64,000 nucleotides of DNA, taken from positions 1 to 64,000 of the forward strand of contig JBAYOW010000005.1 of the NCBI GenBank assembly GCA_041678005.1, given 5' to 3'. The DNA comes from Sulfurivermis sp041678005 (GTDB lineage: Bacteria > Pseudomonadota > Gammaproteobacteria > Thiohalomonadales > Thiohalomonadaceae). The notes under the pieces are model-generated. The model had not been told where the DNA came from. It saw nothing but the letters and a program-made list of their open reading frames with translations, and did not search any database. Numbering within the stretch: the first letter of the stretch is position 1; every line of letters starts with the position of its first letter. Positions 51,035 to 59,733 of this stretch are shown here, piece after piece. The position numbers and the translations under genes were made by a program.

Positions 51035-52741
51035 ATGAAGTTTTTTTTTCTGCAATACCGTTATTGGCCACTGCCCATAATGATCTGGAGCTTGGTAGTG
51101 TTAGCCTCGTTGTTGTGGAACCAGGCCCAGGTGGATCACAAAATCTTGCATCTGGCTTCTGATCGCGCCCAGTTTGTCTTCAAGATGGTGGAGTCTGCGC
51201 GCCTGTGGAACGCAGGTCACGGTGGACTGTATGCGCCGATAACAGATAACTCACAGCCAAACCCATATCTGAAAGTGCCGGAGCGCGATATCAGTACGCC
51301 TTCTGGTACCAGGCTGACTATGATCAATCCCGCCTATATGACCAGGCAGCTTGCCAACATCGTCGAAAATCTGACCGATTTGAATCTGCGCCTGACCAGT
51401 CTCATGCCGCTTAATCCTGATAATGAACCAGATACCTGGGAACGCACCCAACTTGAAAAATTCAACCATGGGGCAGGTCAGATCTATGAAAAAATTGACC
51501 AGGGCAAAAACTCCCGGTTTCGCTTCATGGCTCCGCTCAAGGTAGAGCAGCCATGTCTTAAATGTCATGAGCATCAGGGTTACCGTCTGGGTGATATTCG
51601 TGGTGGCCTCAGCGTCTCCTTCATGCTTGACAGTTTGCTTGCGGTAGAAGCCGGTCAATTGCGTAGCATCTATCTCACACATCTGATCGTTTGGCTATTG
51701 TTGTCTGTTTTGACCTTGTTTGCGCTGGCACATTTTCGTCGCCAAATGCTTGCGCTGGAATCGGCGAAGGCGCAGACAGAGGACTTGGTTAAAACGCGAA
51801 CAGCGGAGTTGTGCGATGAGGTGGCGGAGCGCCAGCAGGCCGAGGCGCAGTTGCGCCTGTTCATTGACTCATCAGGTGAGGGAATTATCGGCATAGACAG
51901 AACTGGCCTGTGTACCCTGGTCAATCCGAAGTCCTTGCAGCTGCTTGGCCTGAGTAGGTCAGAGGAGTTGTTGGGTCAGTTATTGCACGCCAGGATCCAT
52001 TCTGATCACAATGATGGCCGTGTTCATACTGTCGATAATTGCCCATTGCACGACACACTGCGCAGCGGAGCTGTCGTGCACGATGACAGCGATGTATTCA
52101 CACGTGCCGATGGCAGCCTGTTTCCGGTTGAGTATCGTTCACATCCACTGTACTCCAACGAGCAACTGTCTGGGGCCGTGATCACGTTCAGCGACATCAC
52201 CATGCGCAAGACACGCGAGCAGAGCATCTGGCGTCAGGCATATTTTGATAGCCTGACCGGCGTTGCCAATCGAAAGATGTTTGGGCTGCGACTGGAGCAG
52301 GCCATGCAGCAAGCCAAACAGGAAAATAGCCAGTTTGCCTTGTTGTATGTTGATATGGATGGCTTCAAGCAGGTAAACGATACGCTTGGTCATGCCTCTG
52401 GTGATGAGTTGTTGCATGAGGTAGCGCAGCGCCTGCTAGATTGCTTGCGCGACAGTGATACGGTGGCTCGTTTGGGTGGTGATGAATTTGCCTTGATTGT
52501 GATGCATGTGCATGACTCATCCAATGACGTACAGGTGGTGGCGCAGAAGATATTGCAGGTATTGGCGCAGCCATACCAATTGCAGGGTGGAAAGGTAATA
52601 TTATCGGCATCGCTGGGCATTGCCTTTTATCCGGCTGATAGCAGGAATGCCGATGAGTTATTACAACAGGCCGACGAAGCTATGTACCGCGCCAAGCAGG
52701 CAGGGCGCAATGGTTATCAGCTGTACCGCTCGGCGGATTGA
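51035..52741 (+). CDS. Diguanylate cyclase with c-type heme sensor and PAS domains
   Basis: A 568-residue membrane protein. A first membrane segment (~11-28) is followed by a periplasmic domain of the Tll0287/DUF3365 type with the heme motif CLKCH (174-178), a second membrane segment (~212-235), a PAS domain (~265-390) and a C-terminal GGDEF domain. The catalytic motif is RLGGDEF and the inhibitory site RDSD lies just before it, so it should make c-di-GMP and be feedback-inhibited. The periplasmic heme may sense oxygen, NO or redox state; this is inferred. It follows nirS on the same strand after a terminator and a repeat. Confidence 0.9.
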   Translation: MKFFFLQYRYWPLPIMIWSLVVLASLLWNQAQVDHKILHLASDRAQFVFKMVESARLWNAGHGGLYAPITDNSQPNPYLKVPERDISTPSGTRLTMINPAYMTRQLANIVENLTDLNLRLTSLMPLNPDNEPDTWERTQLEKFNHGAGQIYEKIDQGKNSRFRFMAPLKVEQPCLKCHEHQGYRLGDIRGGLSVSFMLDSLLAVEAGQLRSIYLTHLIVWLLLSVLTLFALAHFRRQMLALESAKAQTEDLVKTRTAELCDEVAERQQAEAQLRLFIDSSGEGIIGIDRTGLCTLVNPKSLQLLGLSRSEELLGQLLHARIHSDHNDGRVHTVDNCPLHDTLRSGAVVHDDSDVFTRADGSLFPVEYRSHPLYSNEQLSGAVITFSDITMRKTREQSIWRQAYFDSLTGVANRKMFGLRLEQAMQQAKQENSQFALLYVDMDGFKQVNDTLGHASGDELLHEVAQRLLDCLRDSDTVARLGGDEFALIVMHVHDSSNDVQVVAQKILQVLAQPYQLQGGKVILSASLGIAFYPADSRNADELLQQADEAMYRAKQAGRNGYQLYRSAD

Positions 52742-52908
52742 TGTCAACCCACTGCCTTATGATATCTTGTTGATTTTCAAGATAATTAAGTGGTCGGTAC
52801 TGGCTGTTTTGTTATTCAGGCGGGTAACTTGTTTTTGTTTTGCATTTGCCAGGCAATCATCTTTCGTTGTTTTGTATATAAAAAACAGTAATTTATCTTA
52901 TTTTAAGC

Positions 52909-52914
52909 TATAAT
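52909..52914 (+). promoter_or_regulatory. -10 element upstream of the coiled-coil protein gene
   Basis: A perfect TATAAT at 52909-52914, 52 bp before the start codon, in AT-rich DNA. No good -35 is seen at the expected distance, so an activator or an upstream AT-rich element may help. Confidence 0.4.
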
Positions 52915-52966
52915 ATCGCCCCGCAAAATTTACCCCCTCAAGTACTTATGCTCCAAGGAGAACCAT

Positions 52967-53734
52967 GTGGCTGAAGCCGATCTCGAAATGCAGTTGAAAG
53001 TTTGGAAAGACCTTGCCGTTAGCAAGCAGATGTTGATACGCACTGCAACCGACGCACTCAAGTTGGACCCTAATTGCTCACAGGAAGAATTCAAGGCAGC
53101 GCTGGAAAATGCTATCAAGCGTTATATCAACGCCGATAGCTCTGTCGCCAGGGCGCAGGAGCAGGCCAGGGTGGCAATCTCGTCCATGGAGAAAAAACTG
53201 GCCGATAATGAAAAGCAGATGGACAAGGCAGAGGTGGCGCGCAGCGAAGCGCAGACCAGGCTGGAAAAATTTGAACAACAGATGATGGCCGAACGCAGCC
53301 AACATGGTAATGAAATCAAAAAACTGAAGGGAACAGTGGCTGAGAAAGATCGGGCTATAAAATCTATTCATACTGCACTGGCCGACACACCAGAGAATGT
53401 GGTTAAGAAGATGAAGACGCTGAGGAAAGAGAAAATAGATGAGGCCGATGCCCGCAAGGAGCTGGCTGCTGCAAATACCACCCTGCGCAAGGAAAAACAG
53501 ACGCTGGAACAGCAGGTAAAGGATATTGAAACCGCACAGGAAAATGCTGTTAAGTTGGCAGAAAAATACCGCGAGCTGCACGGCTTGTGCGTTGATCTGC
53601 ATACCCAGCTCAAGCCCTTGGTAGATGATGCCAAGACACTACCTGAACTGCCACTGCTTGAAGTTGCTGTGCTGGACGGTATTGAAAAATTAGCTGGTGA
53701 GGATGAAAAAAAACCCACCAAGGGCAAGCGCTGA
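52967..53734 (+). CDS. Coiled-coil protein of unknown function
   Basis: A 255-residue, highly charged protein that starts at GTG 52967 (AAGGAG 6 bp upstream); the ATG two bases earlier is in another frame. After a short N-terminal region (LEMQLKVWKDLAVSKQMLIR, DPNCSQEEFKAALENAIKRY) residues ~55-205 form a long predicted coiled coil rich in Lys, Glu, Ala and Gln. The end is basic (KKPTKGKR). No signal peptide. I do not recognise a family. It may form a cytoplasmic scaffold or bind DNA; neither is shown. Confidence 0.8.
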   Translation: MAEADLEMQLKVWKDLAVSKQMLIRTATDALKLDPNCSQEEFKAALENAIKRYINADSSVARAQEQARVAISSMEKKLADNEKQMDKAEVARSEAQTRLEKFEQQMMAERSQHGNEIKKLKGTVAEKDRAIKSIHTALADTPENVVKKMKTLRKEKIDEADARKELAAANTTLRKEKQTLEQQVKDIETAQENAVKLAEKYRELHGLCVDLHTQLKPLVDDAKTLPELPLLEVAVLDGIEKLAGEDEKKPTKGKR

Positions 53735-53803
53735 ATCAGCTAATGGAACCCTGTCTACCTATTGCGTATACCCATCCTGCCAGATCAACACAAGGAGTTC
53801 AGT

Positions 53804-54079
53804 ATGGTTACATCCATAATTTTGATTAACGCCGAGCGCGATAAGATTAATGAAGTAGCGGAGCATCTGGCAGGTATAGAGGGGATCAGCGAGGCGTACT
53901 CAGTCAGCGGCCAATATGACATCATCGCCATTGCGCGGGTTGACTCGGCTGAGGAGTTGGCCCAATTGGTAACGCAGCGCCTCCAGCTCATTCGCGCTAT
54001 CGTCAAAACGGAAACCTTGCTGGCCTTTAAGGCATATTCACGTCACGACCTTGATACCATGTTTAATGTTGGTATTTGA
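53804..54079 (+). CDS. Stand-alone Lrp/AsnC ligand-binding (RAM) domain protein
   Basis: A 91-residue protein that is only the RAM ligand-binding and oligomerisation domain of Lrp/AsnC regulators (MVTSIILINAERDKINEVAE, SGQYDIIAIARVDSAEELAQ, TETLLAFKAYSRHDLDTMF), without the DNA-binding domain. AAGGAG precedes ATG 53804. Such single-domain proteins can bind amino acids or mix with full-length regulators. It ends 23 bp from the convergent HD-GYP gene, with no clear terminator between. Confidence 0.88.
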   Translation: MVTSIILINAERDKINEVAEHLAGIEGISEAYSVSGQYDIIAIARVDSAEELAQLVTQRLQLIRAIVKTETLLAFKAYSRHDLDTMFNVGI

Positions 54080-54102
54080 TCTTGTGCTCGACCTGTGGAC
54101 GG

Positions 54103-55698
54103 CTATGTGTAATCAGGTAGCTGGCTGATATCAATTGCATCAACTTGATTAGGATCGATATGTTGTTCAGCGTATCGCTGATATATCTTTTCTTTTATAA
54201 AAATATCGAATAAATCCACATCAAGGTGGCCGTCCTTGGCCATGAAGGCCATGATGCGCAGGGCTTCGGATAATTTCTTGCCCGATTTGTAGGGACGATC
54301 ACAGGCCGTCAACGCCTCGAAGACATCGGCAATGGCCATGATGCGTGCCTGTACCGACATTTGTTCACCCTTCAGGCCACGCGGATAACCTCGACCATCT
54401 ATGCGCTCATGATGTCCGCCGGCAAATTCAGGCACGCGCTTGAGATGCTTGGGGAAAGGCAAAGCATCCAGCATGTTGATCGTGGCGATGATGTGATTAT
54501 TGATTATCTCGCGTTCCTCATAGGTCAGCGTGCCGCGCTGTATATTGAGGTTGTATACCTCGTCTTCAGAGAGTAAGGGCTGCTCGATGCCTGTTGCATC
54601 CCGCCAGGTTTGTTGGCCTATTATTTTGATGCGATCCTGGTCCTCTGGGCGCATGAACTCAATGCCCTGGTTGGCCTGCTGGATGAAATCACGTTCTTCT
54701 GCCAGACGCTGTAGCGTAGCCTGATATTCACGTTGTATTTGTTCTTTTTCAGTTTGTTGCTCAATGCTGCGGCGCAACATGTCGATCTCGGCATCACGTT
54801 GGAGGACAGCAAAGCGTGCATTTACCTCATGTATTCGATCGTGGATGGTTTCCAGCTTGGTGGCTTTGTCGACTACATATTCCGGAGTGGTGATCTTGCC
54901 GCAATCGTGCAGCCACGCGGCCATTTCAAGCTCATAGCGGTCGTTGCTGCTCATGCTGAAATCGCGTAGCGGTCCTGCACTGGCTTTGGCTACAGCATCT
55001 GCCAGCAATATAGTGATGATTGGTACGCGACGACAATGCCCTCCCGTATATGGTGATTTTTCATCGATGGCATCGGCGATGAGTTTGATGAATGATTCAA
55101 ACAGGTGTTTAAGATCATCAATTAGCCTAAGATTGGTAAGCGTTACCGCGGCCTGTGAAGCCAATACTTCGGTAAGTCGTTGTGCCTCTATGCCAAAAGG
55201 GATCACCTTGCCGTCTTTGTCTTGTGCATTCAGTAATTGCAAGACACCAATGATGTCATTGTCATGGTTTTTTAGCGGTACGGTGAGAAAAGAGGTAGAG
55301 CGATAACCGGTGGATTTATCAAAGGCACGCGTACCGCTGAAATCAAAGCCTGCAGCTGCATAGGCATCTGGTATATTGATGGTGCAATCGTTGAGTACAG
55401 CGTGTGTAACTACATTTTTGTGGTTGGGCTGACCTTTGTCATCGTACAGGGCAATGGGTGGAAAGGGGATCGCTGTGTCGGTAGTGCTGCCCATGGCGAA
55501 GTTGAGTGTATCGGTATGCAATATTTCCATTTTTACGGTTTGGTCATCCTGCACTGAATACAGCGTTCCACCATCGGCCTGAGTGATCTCCTTGGCGCCA
55601 AGGAGAATTATCTCCAGCCGGAGTGGAATATTGTTTTCTGCCGAGAGGGCAGTACCGATATCAATGAGCTTTTCAATGCGTTTCAGCTGATGTTCCAT
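54103..55698 (-). CDS. GAF/HD-GYP domain protein (c-di-GMP phosphodiesterase family)
   Basis: A 531-residue soluble protein. An N-terminal GAF domain (~1-190) is followed by an HD-GYP domain with HDCGK (264-268) and HHERIDGRGYP (429-439), the signature of c-di-GMP phosphodiesterases. The two motifs are about 165 residues apart, roughly 100 more than in the standard domain: residues ~275-395 are an extra helical, coiled-coil-like insert (DRIHEVNARFAVLQRDAEID and QTEKEQIQREYQATLQRLAE). It faces the diguanylate cyclase across two small genes. Confidence 0.88.
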   Translation of the reverse strand: MEHQLKRIEKLIDIGTALSAENNIPLRLEIILLGAKEITQADGGTLYSVQDDQTVKMEILHTDTLNFAMGSTTDTAIPFPPIALYDDKGQPNHKNVVTHAVLNDCTINIPDAYAAAGFDFSGTRAFDKSTGYRSTSFLTVPLKNHDNDIIGVLQLLNAQDKDGKVIPFGIEAQRLTEVLASQAAVTLTNLRLIDDLKHLFESFIKLIADAIDEKSPYTGGHCRRVPIITILLADAVAKASAGPLRDFSMSSNDRYELEMAAWLHDCGKITTPEYVVDKATKLETIHDRIHEVNARFAVLQRDAEIDMLRRSIEQQTEKEQIQREYQATLQRLAEERDFIQQANQGIEFMRPEDQDRIKIIGQQTWRDATGIEQPLLSEDEVYNLNIQRGTLTYEEREIINNHIIATINMLDALPFPKHLKRVPEFAGGHHERIDGRGYPRGLKGEQMSVQARIMAIADVFEALTACDRPYKSGKKLSEALRIMAFMAKDGHLDVDLFDIFIKEKIYQRYAEQHIDPNQVDAIDISQLPDYT

Positions 55699-55806
55699 GA
55701 CTTTTTCCTGTAATTTTCACATTCATTGCAGTGCTGAACTGTGTTATTCATGACAGAGTGCACGAGCCTGATATAATCTGCCAGATAAAATCAAGTAAAA
55801 GGATAG

Positions 55807-57000
55807 ATGATGCGGCTTAATCTTAACTGGGTGCTGGGCATGGTCTTGCTGGCAGGTGGGCAGCCAAGTGTGGCGACAACGCTGGAGATGGTTGCCGAAC
55901 AGGTAGAGGCGGGCAATTATCGTGCTGCTCTGGCAACACTTGATAGCCTGACCGGCGCACAAACATCGGCCAGTCAATTCCTGCGTGCCAATGCGCTGGC
56001 TGGTAGTGGTCAACTGGATGAGGCGGCAGAAATATTTGCTCAAATCATCGCAAACAACCCTGAACTACCCGAAGCCTATAATAATCTGGCTGCTTTGCGC
56101 GTACGTCAGGGTCGGCTGGATGATGCCAGAGAACTGCTGGAGAAAGCCCTGCATACAGATGAGCGTTATGCGCGGGTGCAAGAGAATTTGAGTCTGGTTT
56201 ATGTCGAGATGGCGCGTAACTCCTATGCCAAGGCTCTGCGCCTGGAGACCGGTTCACAGCCGCCGCAGCTTGGATTGTTGACCGCGTTATCAGGGCATCT
56301 TGTTGAAGAGACCTTAGTGGTGGCTGAGCTTGAAGAACCATCGCCTGCCGTCGAATCATCTGTTTCAGCGCAGGCTCTCGTGCTTGATTATGATGAACCG
56401 TCGGCAAAACCACAGGATGCCGTAACTGATGAGCCTTCTTTAGCTGAGGCGCACACTACGGTAGCAAAGGCAGATCCTGTACCAGTCGATGAGGCTTCTA
56501 TAGCTGAGGTGCACGCTACAGCAGTAGAGGCAGATTCTGCACCAGTCACAGCCTTAACGCCAGCCACGGCAGAGTCTGAGCAATCTGCCAGTATCGAAGA
56601 TGCGGCTGTGTATGTAGTTGAGACGCAGGCAGTAAACAAGCTCTCTGAAGATCAGCAACAGGCAGTGGTCACGGTACTCCAGGCCTGGGCCAGTGCCTGG
56701 GCGCAACAGGATGTCGATGCATATCTGGCTTACTATGATGCAGGCTATGCGCCAGAAGGCATGACGCACAAGGCGTGGAAAAATGATCGACGCAAACGGA
56801 TCGCTCGCCCAGCCTGGATCAAGATAGAATTGACTGATATTCAGGTGGATGTACAGGGGCCTGATGTGGTCTCGGTTGAATTAAAGCAGCATTATCGCTC
56901 TCCCAGTTATAAGGACACGACCTTCAAGCACTTTGGCCTGATGCTGCAAGAGGGCAACTGGATGATTGTTTCTGAAACCAATCTCAAGGTAGTGCGCTAA
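55807..57000 (+). CDS. Secreted TPR protein with C-terminal NTF2-like domain
   Basis: A 397-residue exported protein. A signal peptide (MMRLNLNWVLGMVLLAGGQP) is followed by TPR repeats (~25-150, e.g. PEAYNNLAALRVRQGRLDDA), an acidic Ala/Glu/Pro/Val linker (~175-270) with a 20-residue tandem repeat, and a C-terminal domain of about 110 residues (VLQAWASAWAQQDVDAYLAY and VVSVELKQHYRSPSYKDTTF) of the NTF2-like type found after L,D-transpeptidases such as Cds6. The same domain ends the next gene, 6 bp downstream, so the two probably work together in the periplasm. Confidence 0.82.
   Translation: MMRLNLNWVLGMVLLAGGQPSVATTLEMVAEQVEAGNYRAALATLDSLTGAQTSASQFLRANALAGSGQLDEAAEIFAQIIANNPELPEAYNNLAALRVRQGRLDDARELLEKALHTDERYARVQENLSLVYVEMARNSYAKALRLETGSQPPQLGLLTALSGHLVEETLVVAELEEPSPAVESSVSAQALVLDYDEPSAKPQDAVTDEPSLAEAHTTVAKADPVPVDEASIAEVHATAVEADSAPVTALTPATAESEQSASIEDAAVYVVETQAVNKLSEDQQQAVVTVLQAWASAWAQQDVDAYLAYYDAGYAPEGMTHKAWKNDRRKRIARPAWIKIELTDIQVDVQGPDVVSVELKQHYRSPSYKDTTFKHFGLMLQEGNWMIVSETNLKVVR
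56428..56547 (+). repeat. 60-bp tandem repeat within the TPR-protein gene
   Basis: Two adjacent 60-bp units (56428-56487 and 56488-56547) encode DEPSLAEAHTTVAKADPVPV and DEASIAEVHATAVEADSAPV. They lie in the low-complexity linker, in frame. Confidence 0.85.
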
Positions 57001-57006
57001 GTCATC

Positions 57007-58341
57007 ATGCCGCGTTCGCGTTTTGCCAGGTTTCTTCTTGCCATAGTTCTGCTGACACTGTCGCTGGCCCTTTATGCTGCGCATCGTTTTCAGGAAATCA
57101 AAAGTGAGCCAGCTGCACTGGATTTGCATAGTCAGCTGGAGAAGAGGACTGAGCCGGAGCTGTATCCGCGTGCGCTGGCTCGTCTGGATGAACGTCTGGC
57201 ACACTACCCCGATGATTATGAGGCCAGTCTGCTCAAGAGCCTGATTCTGTTTCGTTCCAGTTATTTGCTGGAGGCGCAAAAAGAGCTGGCCCAATTGACT
57301 CTGCGCGCACCGCATTTTCATCTTGCTCATTTGGTGCAGGGTGATCTCCTGTTGGCGCAAACGCAAACAGTTACCGATATCGGCACCACCCCCTTACTGG
57401 CTGCCTTGCAGCCAGAGCAGGAAACTCTGCGTCAGTTGCGAGCCGAGGCCGAAGTCAGGTTGAAGGGCTATCTGGATGCGTTGCCGCAGGATCGTCTGCC
57501 GCGTGTCTTGTTGGCGCTTGGTGAAGAAGTGCAGACGGCCATTGTTGTAGATAAGGAATATCACCGCCTGTATATCTATGAACGCCAGGGTGGGGACAAG
57601 CCGCCCAAACTACTGCGTGATTATTACATCAGCACAGGCAGGGCCAATGGCAACAAGCTCCTGCGCGGTGACTTGCGTACTCCAGAAGGCGTTTATTTCA
57701 TTACCAGCCACATTCCCTCCAGCGCCTTGCCGGATAAATATGGCAGCGGTGCCTTTCCATTGAATTATCCTAACGAACTGGATAAGCGCATGGGCAAGAC
57801 GGGTGATGGCATATGGTTGCACGGCACTGAGAATGCCTTTTACAGCCGCCCGCCGCTGGATAGCGAGGGTTGTGTGGTTTTACCCAACATCGATCTGGAA
57901 CAGGCGGCGGCCTATATTCGGCCTGGCGTGACGCCGTTGGTAATTACCTCACATGTCGAGTGGGTGGATGAGGCAGATTGGTGGAGTGAACGAAGACAAG
58001 CAAGGGCAGCCATTGATGCCTGGCTCAAGGACTGGGCCAGTGGCGATGTAGAGCGTTATCTCGCCCACTATGCCAATAATTTCTGGAGCCCCGGCTTTGA
58101 CCTGAAAAAATGGCAGGCACGCAAGCGCAATGTCGCCAAAGGAAAGACCTACCAGGAAATAGATTTATCCAATTTGTCGTTGTTTTTTTATCCGCAATCC
58201 GCGAGCAATGGCAGTGAAATTGTAGTTGCCAGTTTCCGTCAGCACTATCGCTCAAACAATTTTAAAAGTGAGATGAACAAGCGCCTGTATCTGGTCAGCG
58301 AAGCTGGGCGCTGGCAGGTGTTGTATGAAGGCGGCCATTGA
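57007..58341 (+). CDS. L,D-transpeptidase (YkuD family) with NTF2-like domain
   Basis: A 444-residue periplasmic enzyme with an N-terminal membrane anchor or signal (FARFLLAIVLLTLSLALYAA), a TPR-like helical region (~40-165), a YkuD catalytic domain (~177-315) and a C-terminal NTF2-like domain (~330-444). The catalytic signature is complete: His272 in WLHGTEN and Cys289 in SEGCVVLPN. YkuD enzymes cross-link peptidoglycan, attach proteins to it, or trim it; Helicobacter Csd6 of this architecture is a carboxypeptidase that shapes the cell. The exact activity here is not determined. Confidence 0.88.
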   Translation: MPRSRFARFLLAIVLLTLSLALYAAHRFQEIKSEPAALDLHSQLEKRTEPELYPRALARLDERLAHYPDDYEASLLKSLILFRSSYLLEAQKELAQLTLRAPHFHLAHLVQGDLLLAQTQTVTDIGTTPLLAALQPEQETLRQLRAEAEVRLKGYLDALPQDRLPRVLLALGEEVQTAIVVDKEYHRLYIYERQGGDKPPKLLRDYYISTGRANGNKLLRGDLRTPEGVYFITSHIPSSALPDKYGSGAFPLNYPNELDKRMGKTGDGIWLHGTENAFYSRPPLDSEGCVVLPNIDLEQAAAYIRPGVTPLVITSHVEWVDEADWWSERRQARAAIDAWLKDWASGDVERYLAHYANNFWSPGFDLKKWQARKRNVAKGKTYQEIDLSNLSLFFYPQSASNGSEIVVASFRQHYRSNNFKSEMNKRLYLVSEAGRWQVLYEGGH

Positions 58342-58773
58342 ATCTGACAGTTTATGAAAAAAAAGGCAGGAAAGTTTTTGTCTTGCTTGATGAGCTTGTC
58401 CGCTCTCTCGGGATATGGTGTATTTGCTCTGACATTCCCGCGCGGCGGGGGTGACATCTAGCGGCAGAATGTCACGGCGCGGCAGCACGAGGGCGCAATA
58501 ACCTTCGGGCATTGCGCCGAATGTAGGAGGTCGCATAAACGAAGATAGAATGTCTTTTTTCCCTCTCCCCCAGCCCCTCTCCCGCTTGCGGTAGAGGGGA
58601 GCCTGGCCGCTATCATGGGATGTGGTGCATTTATTCCGTCCGTCATTCCCGCGCAGGCGGGAATCCAGTCAGGTAGGGCGCAATAACCATCGGGCATTGC
58701 GCCGAATGTAGAAAACCCACTGGACCCCCGCCTGCGCGGTGTAGACGTCTGCTGGGTGGAGGTGGCTTAAAAA
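58342..58773. repeat. Block of mixed dispersed repeats between the L,D-transpeptidase gene and lipA
   Basis: 432 bp without a gene. It contains a partial composite module at 58461-58560 (GCGGCAGAATGTCACGGCGC onward), two copies of the GCGCAATAACC...GGGCATTGCGCC palindrome at 58489-58524 and 58674-58710, the GC-rich CCCTCTCCC/GAGGGG inverted repeat at 58555-58603, and a perfect dRS3-like element at 58642-58668. All modules are shared with the blocks near 33 kb or 43 kb. Confidence 0.85.
58642..58668. repeat. dRS3-like palindrome
   Basis: GTC then ATTCCCGCGCAGGCGGGAAT then CCAG; the 20-bp core has the form ATTCCC-N8-GGGAAT. It is the inverse-oriented match of the copy at 33202-33228. Confidence 0.85.
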
Positions 58774-59733
58774 TTAATATACTACCTCGCCCTTTGCTTG
58801 TCGTTCGGCATGGTAGGAGGAACGCACCATCGGGCCGCTGGCAACATGACTGAAGCCCAGCTCCCGGGCAATTTCGCCCAGTTGTTGAAATTCATCGGGC
58901 GGCACATAACGTTGTACCGGTAGATGATGATTTGATGGCTTTAAATATTGCCCCAGCGTAAGGTGGGTGCAGCCATGGCGGCGTAAGTCCTGCATTACCT
59001 GGATGATTTCTGTGTTGTTCTCGCCCAGGCCAAGCATCAGGCCAGATTTGGTGGGGATATGGGGATAAAGTTGCTGAAAAGACTGCAGTAGTTGTAGCGA
59101 GCCCTGATAGTCGGCACCAGGGCGGGCCTCGCGATACAAGCGTGGCACGGTTTCGAGATTGTGGTTGAATACATCAGGCAGTGCATCGGCAGGACAGGCC
59201 AGGGCGACACTTTCACGGCCACGAAAATCCGGCACTAGAATTTCTATGCCAGTAGTCGGTGTAGTCCTGCGTACTGCTTTAATGCAGGCGGCAAAATGCG
59301 CGGCACCACCGTCGCGCAGATCATCTCTGTCCACTGAGGTGATGACGGTAAAACGCAGCCCCATGGCGGCAATGGTATCGGCCAGATGTTGCGGCTCATG
59401 TGTGTCTAAGGGCTCTGGCCGACCATGGGCGACATCACAAAACGGACAGCGGCGAGTACAGAGCTTGCCCATGATCATGAAGGTGGCTGTGCCATGTGCA
59501 AAGCATTCGCCGAGATTGGGGCAGGCAGCTTCCTCGCAAACTGTATTGAGCTGATGCTCGCGCAAGATGGCCTTAATGCGCATGGCCTCCGGGCTTTTGG
59601 GTGAGCGGGCGCGGATCCAGTGTGGCTTTCGCAGCGTCGTGACGGCAGGTATCACTTTGACAGGGATACGAGCGACCTTGCTTGCGCCCTTGCCTGGGTT
59701 GGGTGGTGCGATGGGCGGTTCGTTATCAAACAT
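58774..59733 (-). CDS. lipA: Lipoyl synthase
   Basis: LipA is a radical-SAM enzyme that inserts two sulfurs into protein-bound octanoate. The 319-residue product has both cluster motifs: the auxiliary-cluster CEEAACPNLGEC and the radical-SAM CTRRCPFC, followed by the C-terminal GPMVRSSYHAE with the serine ligand of the auxiliary cluster. The start overlaps the lipB stop by 8 bp. Normal length. Confidence 0.97.
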   Translation of the reverse strand: MFDNEPPIAPPNPGKGASKVARIPVKVIPAVTTLRKPHWIRARSPKSPEAMRIKAILREHQLNTVCEEAACPNLGECFAHGTATFMIMGKLCTRRCPFCDVAHGRPEPLDTHEPQHLADTIAAMGLRFTVITSVDRDDLRDGGAAHFAACIKAVRRTTPTTGIEILVPDFRGRESVALACPADALPDVFNHNLETVPRLYREARPGADYQGSLQLLQSFQQLYPHIPTKSGLMLGLGENNTEIIQVMQDLRRHGCTHLTLGQYLKPSNHHLPVQRYVPPDEFQQLGEIARELGFSHVASGPMVRSSYHAERQAKGEVVY

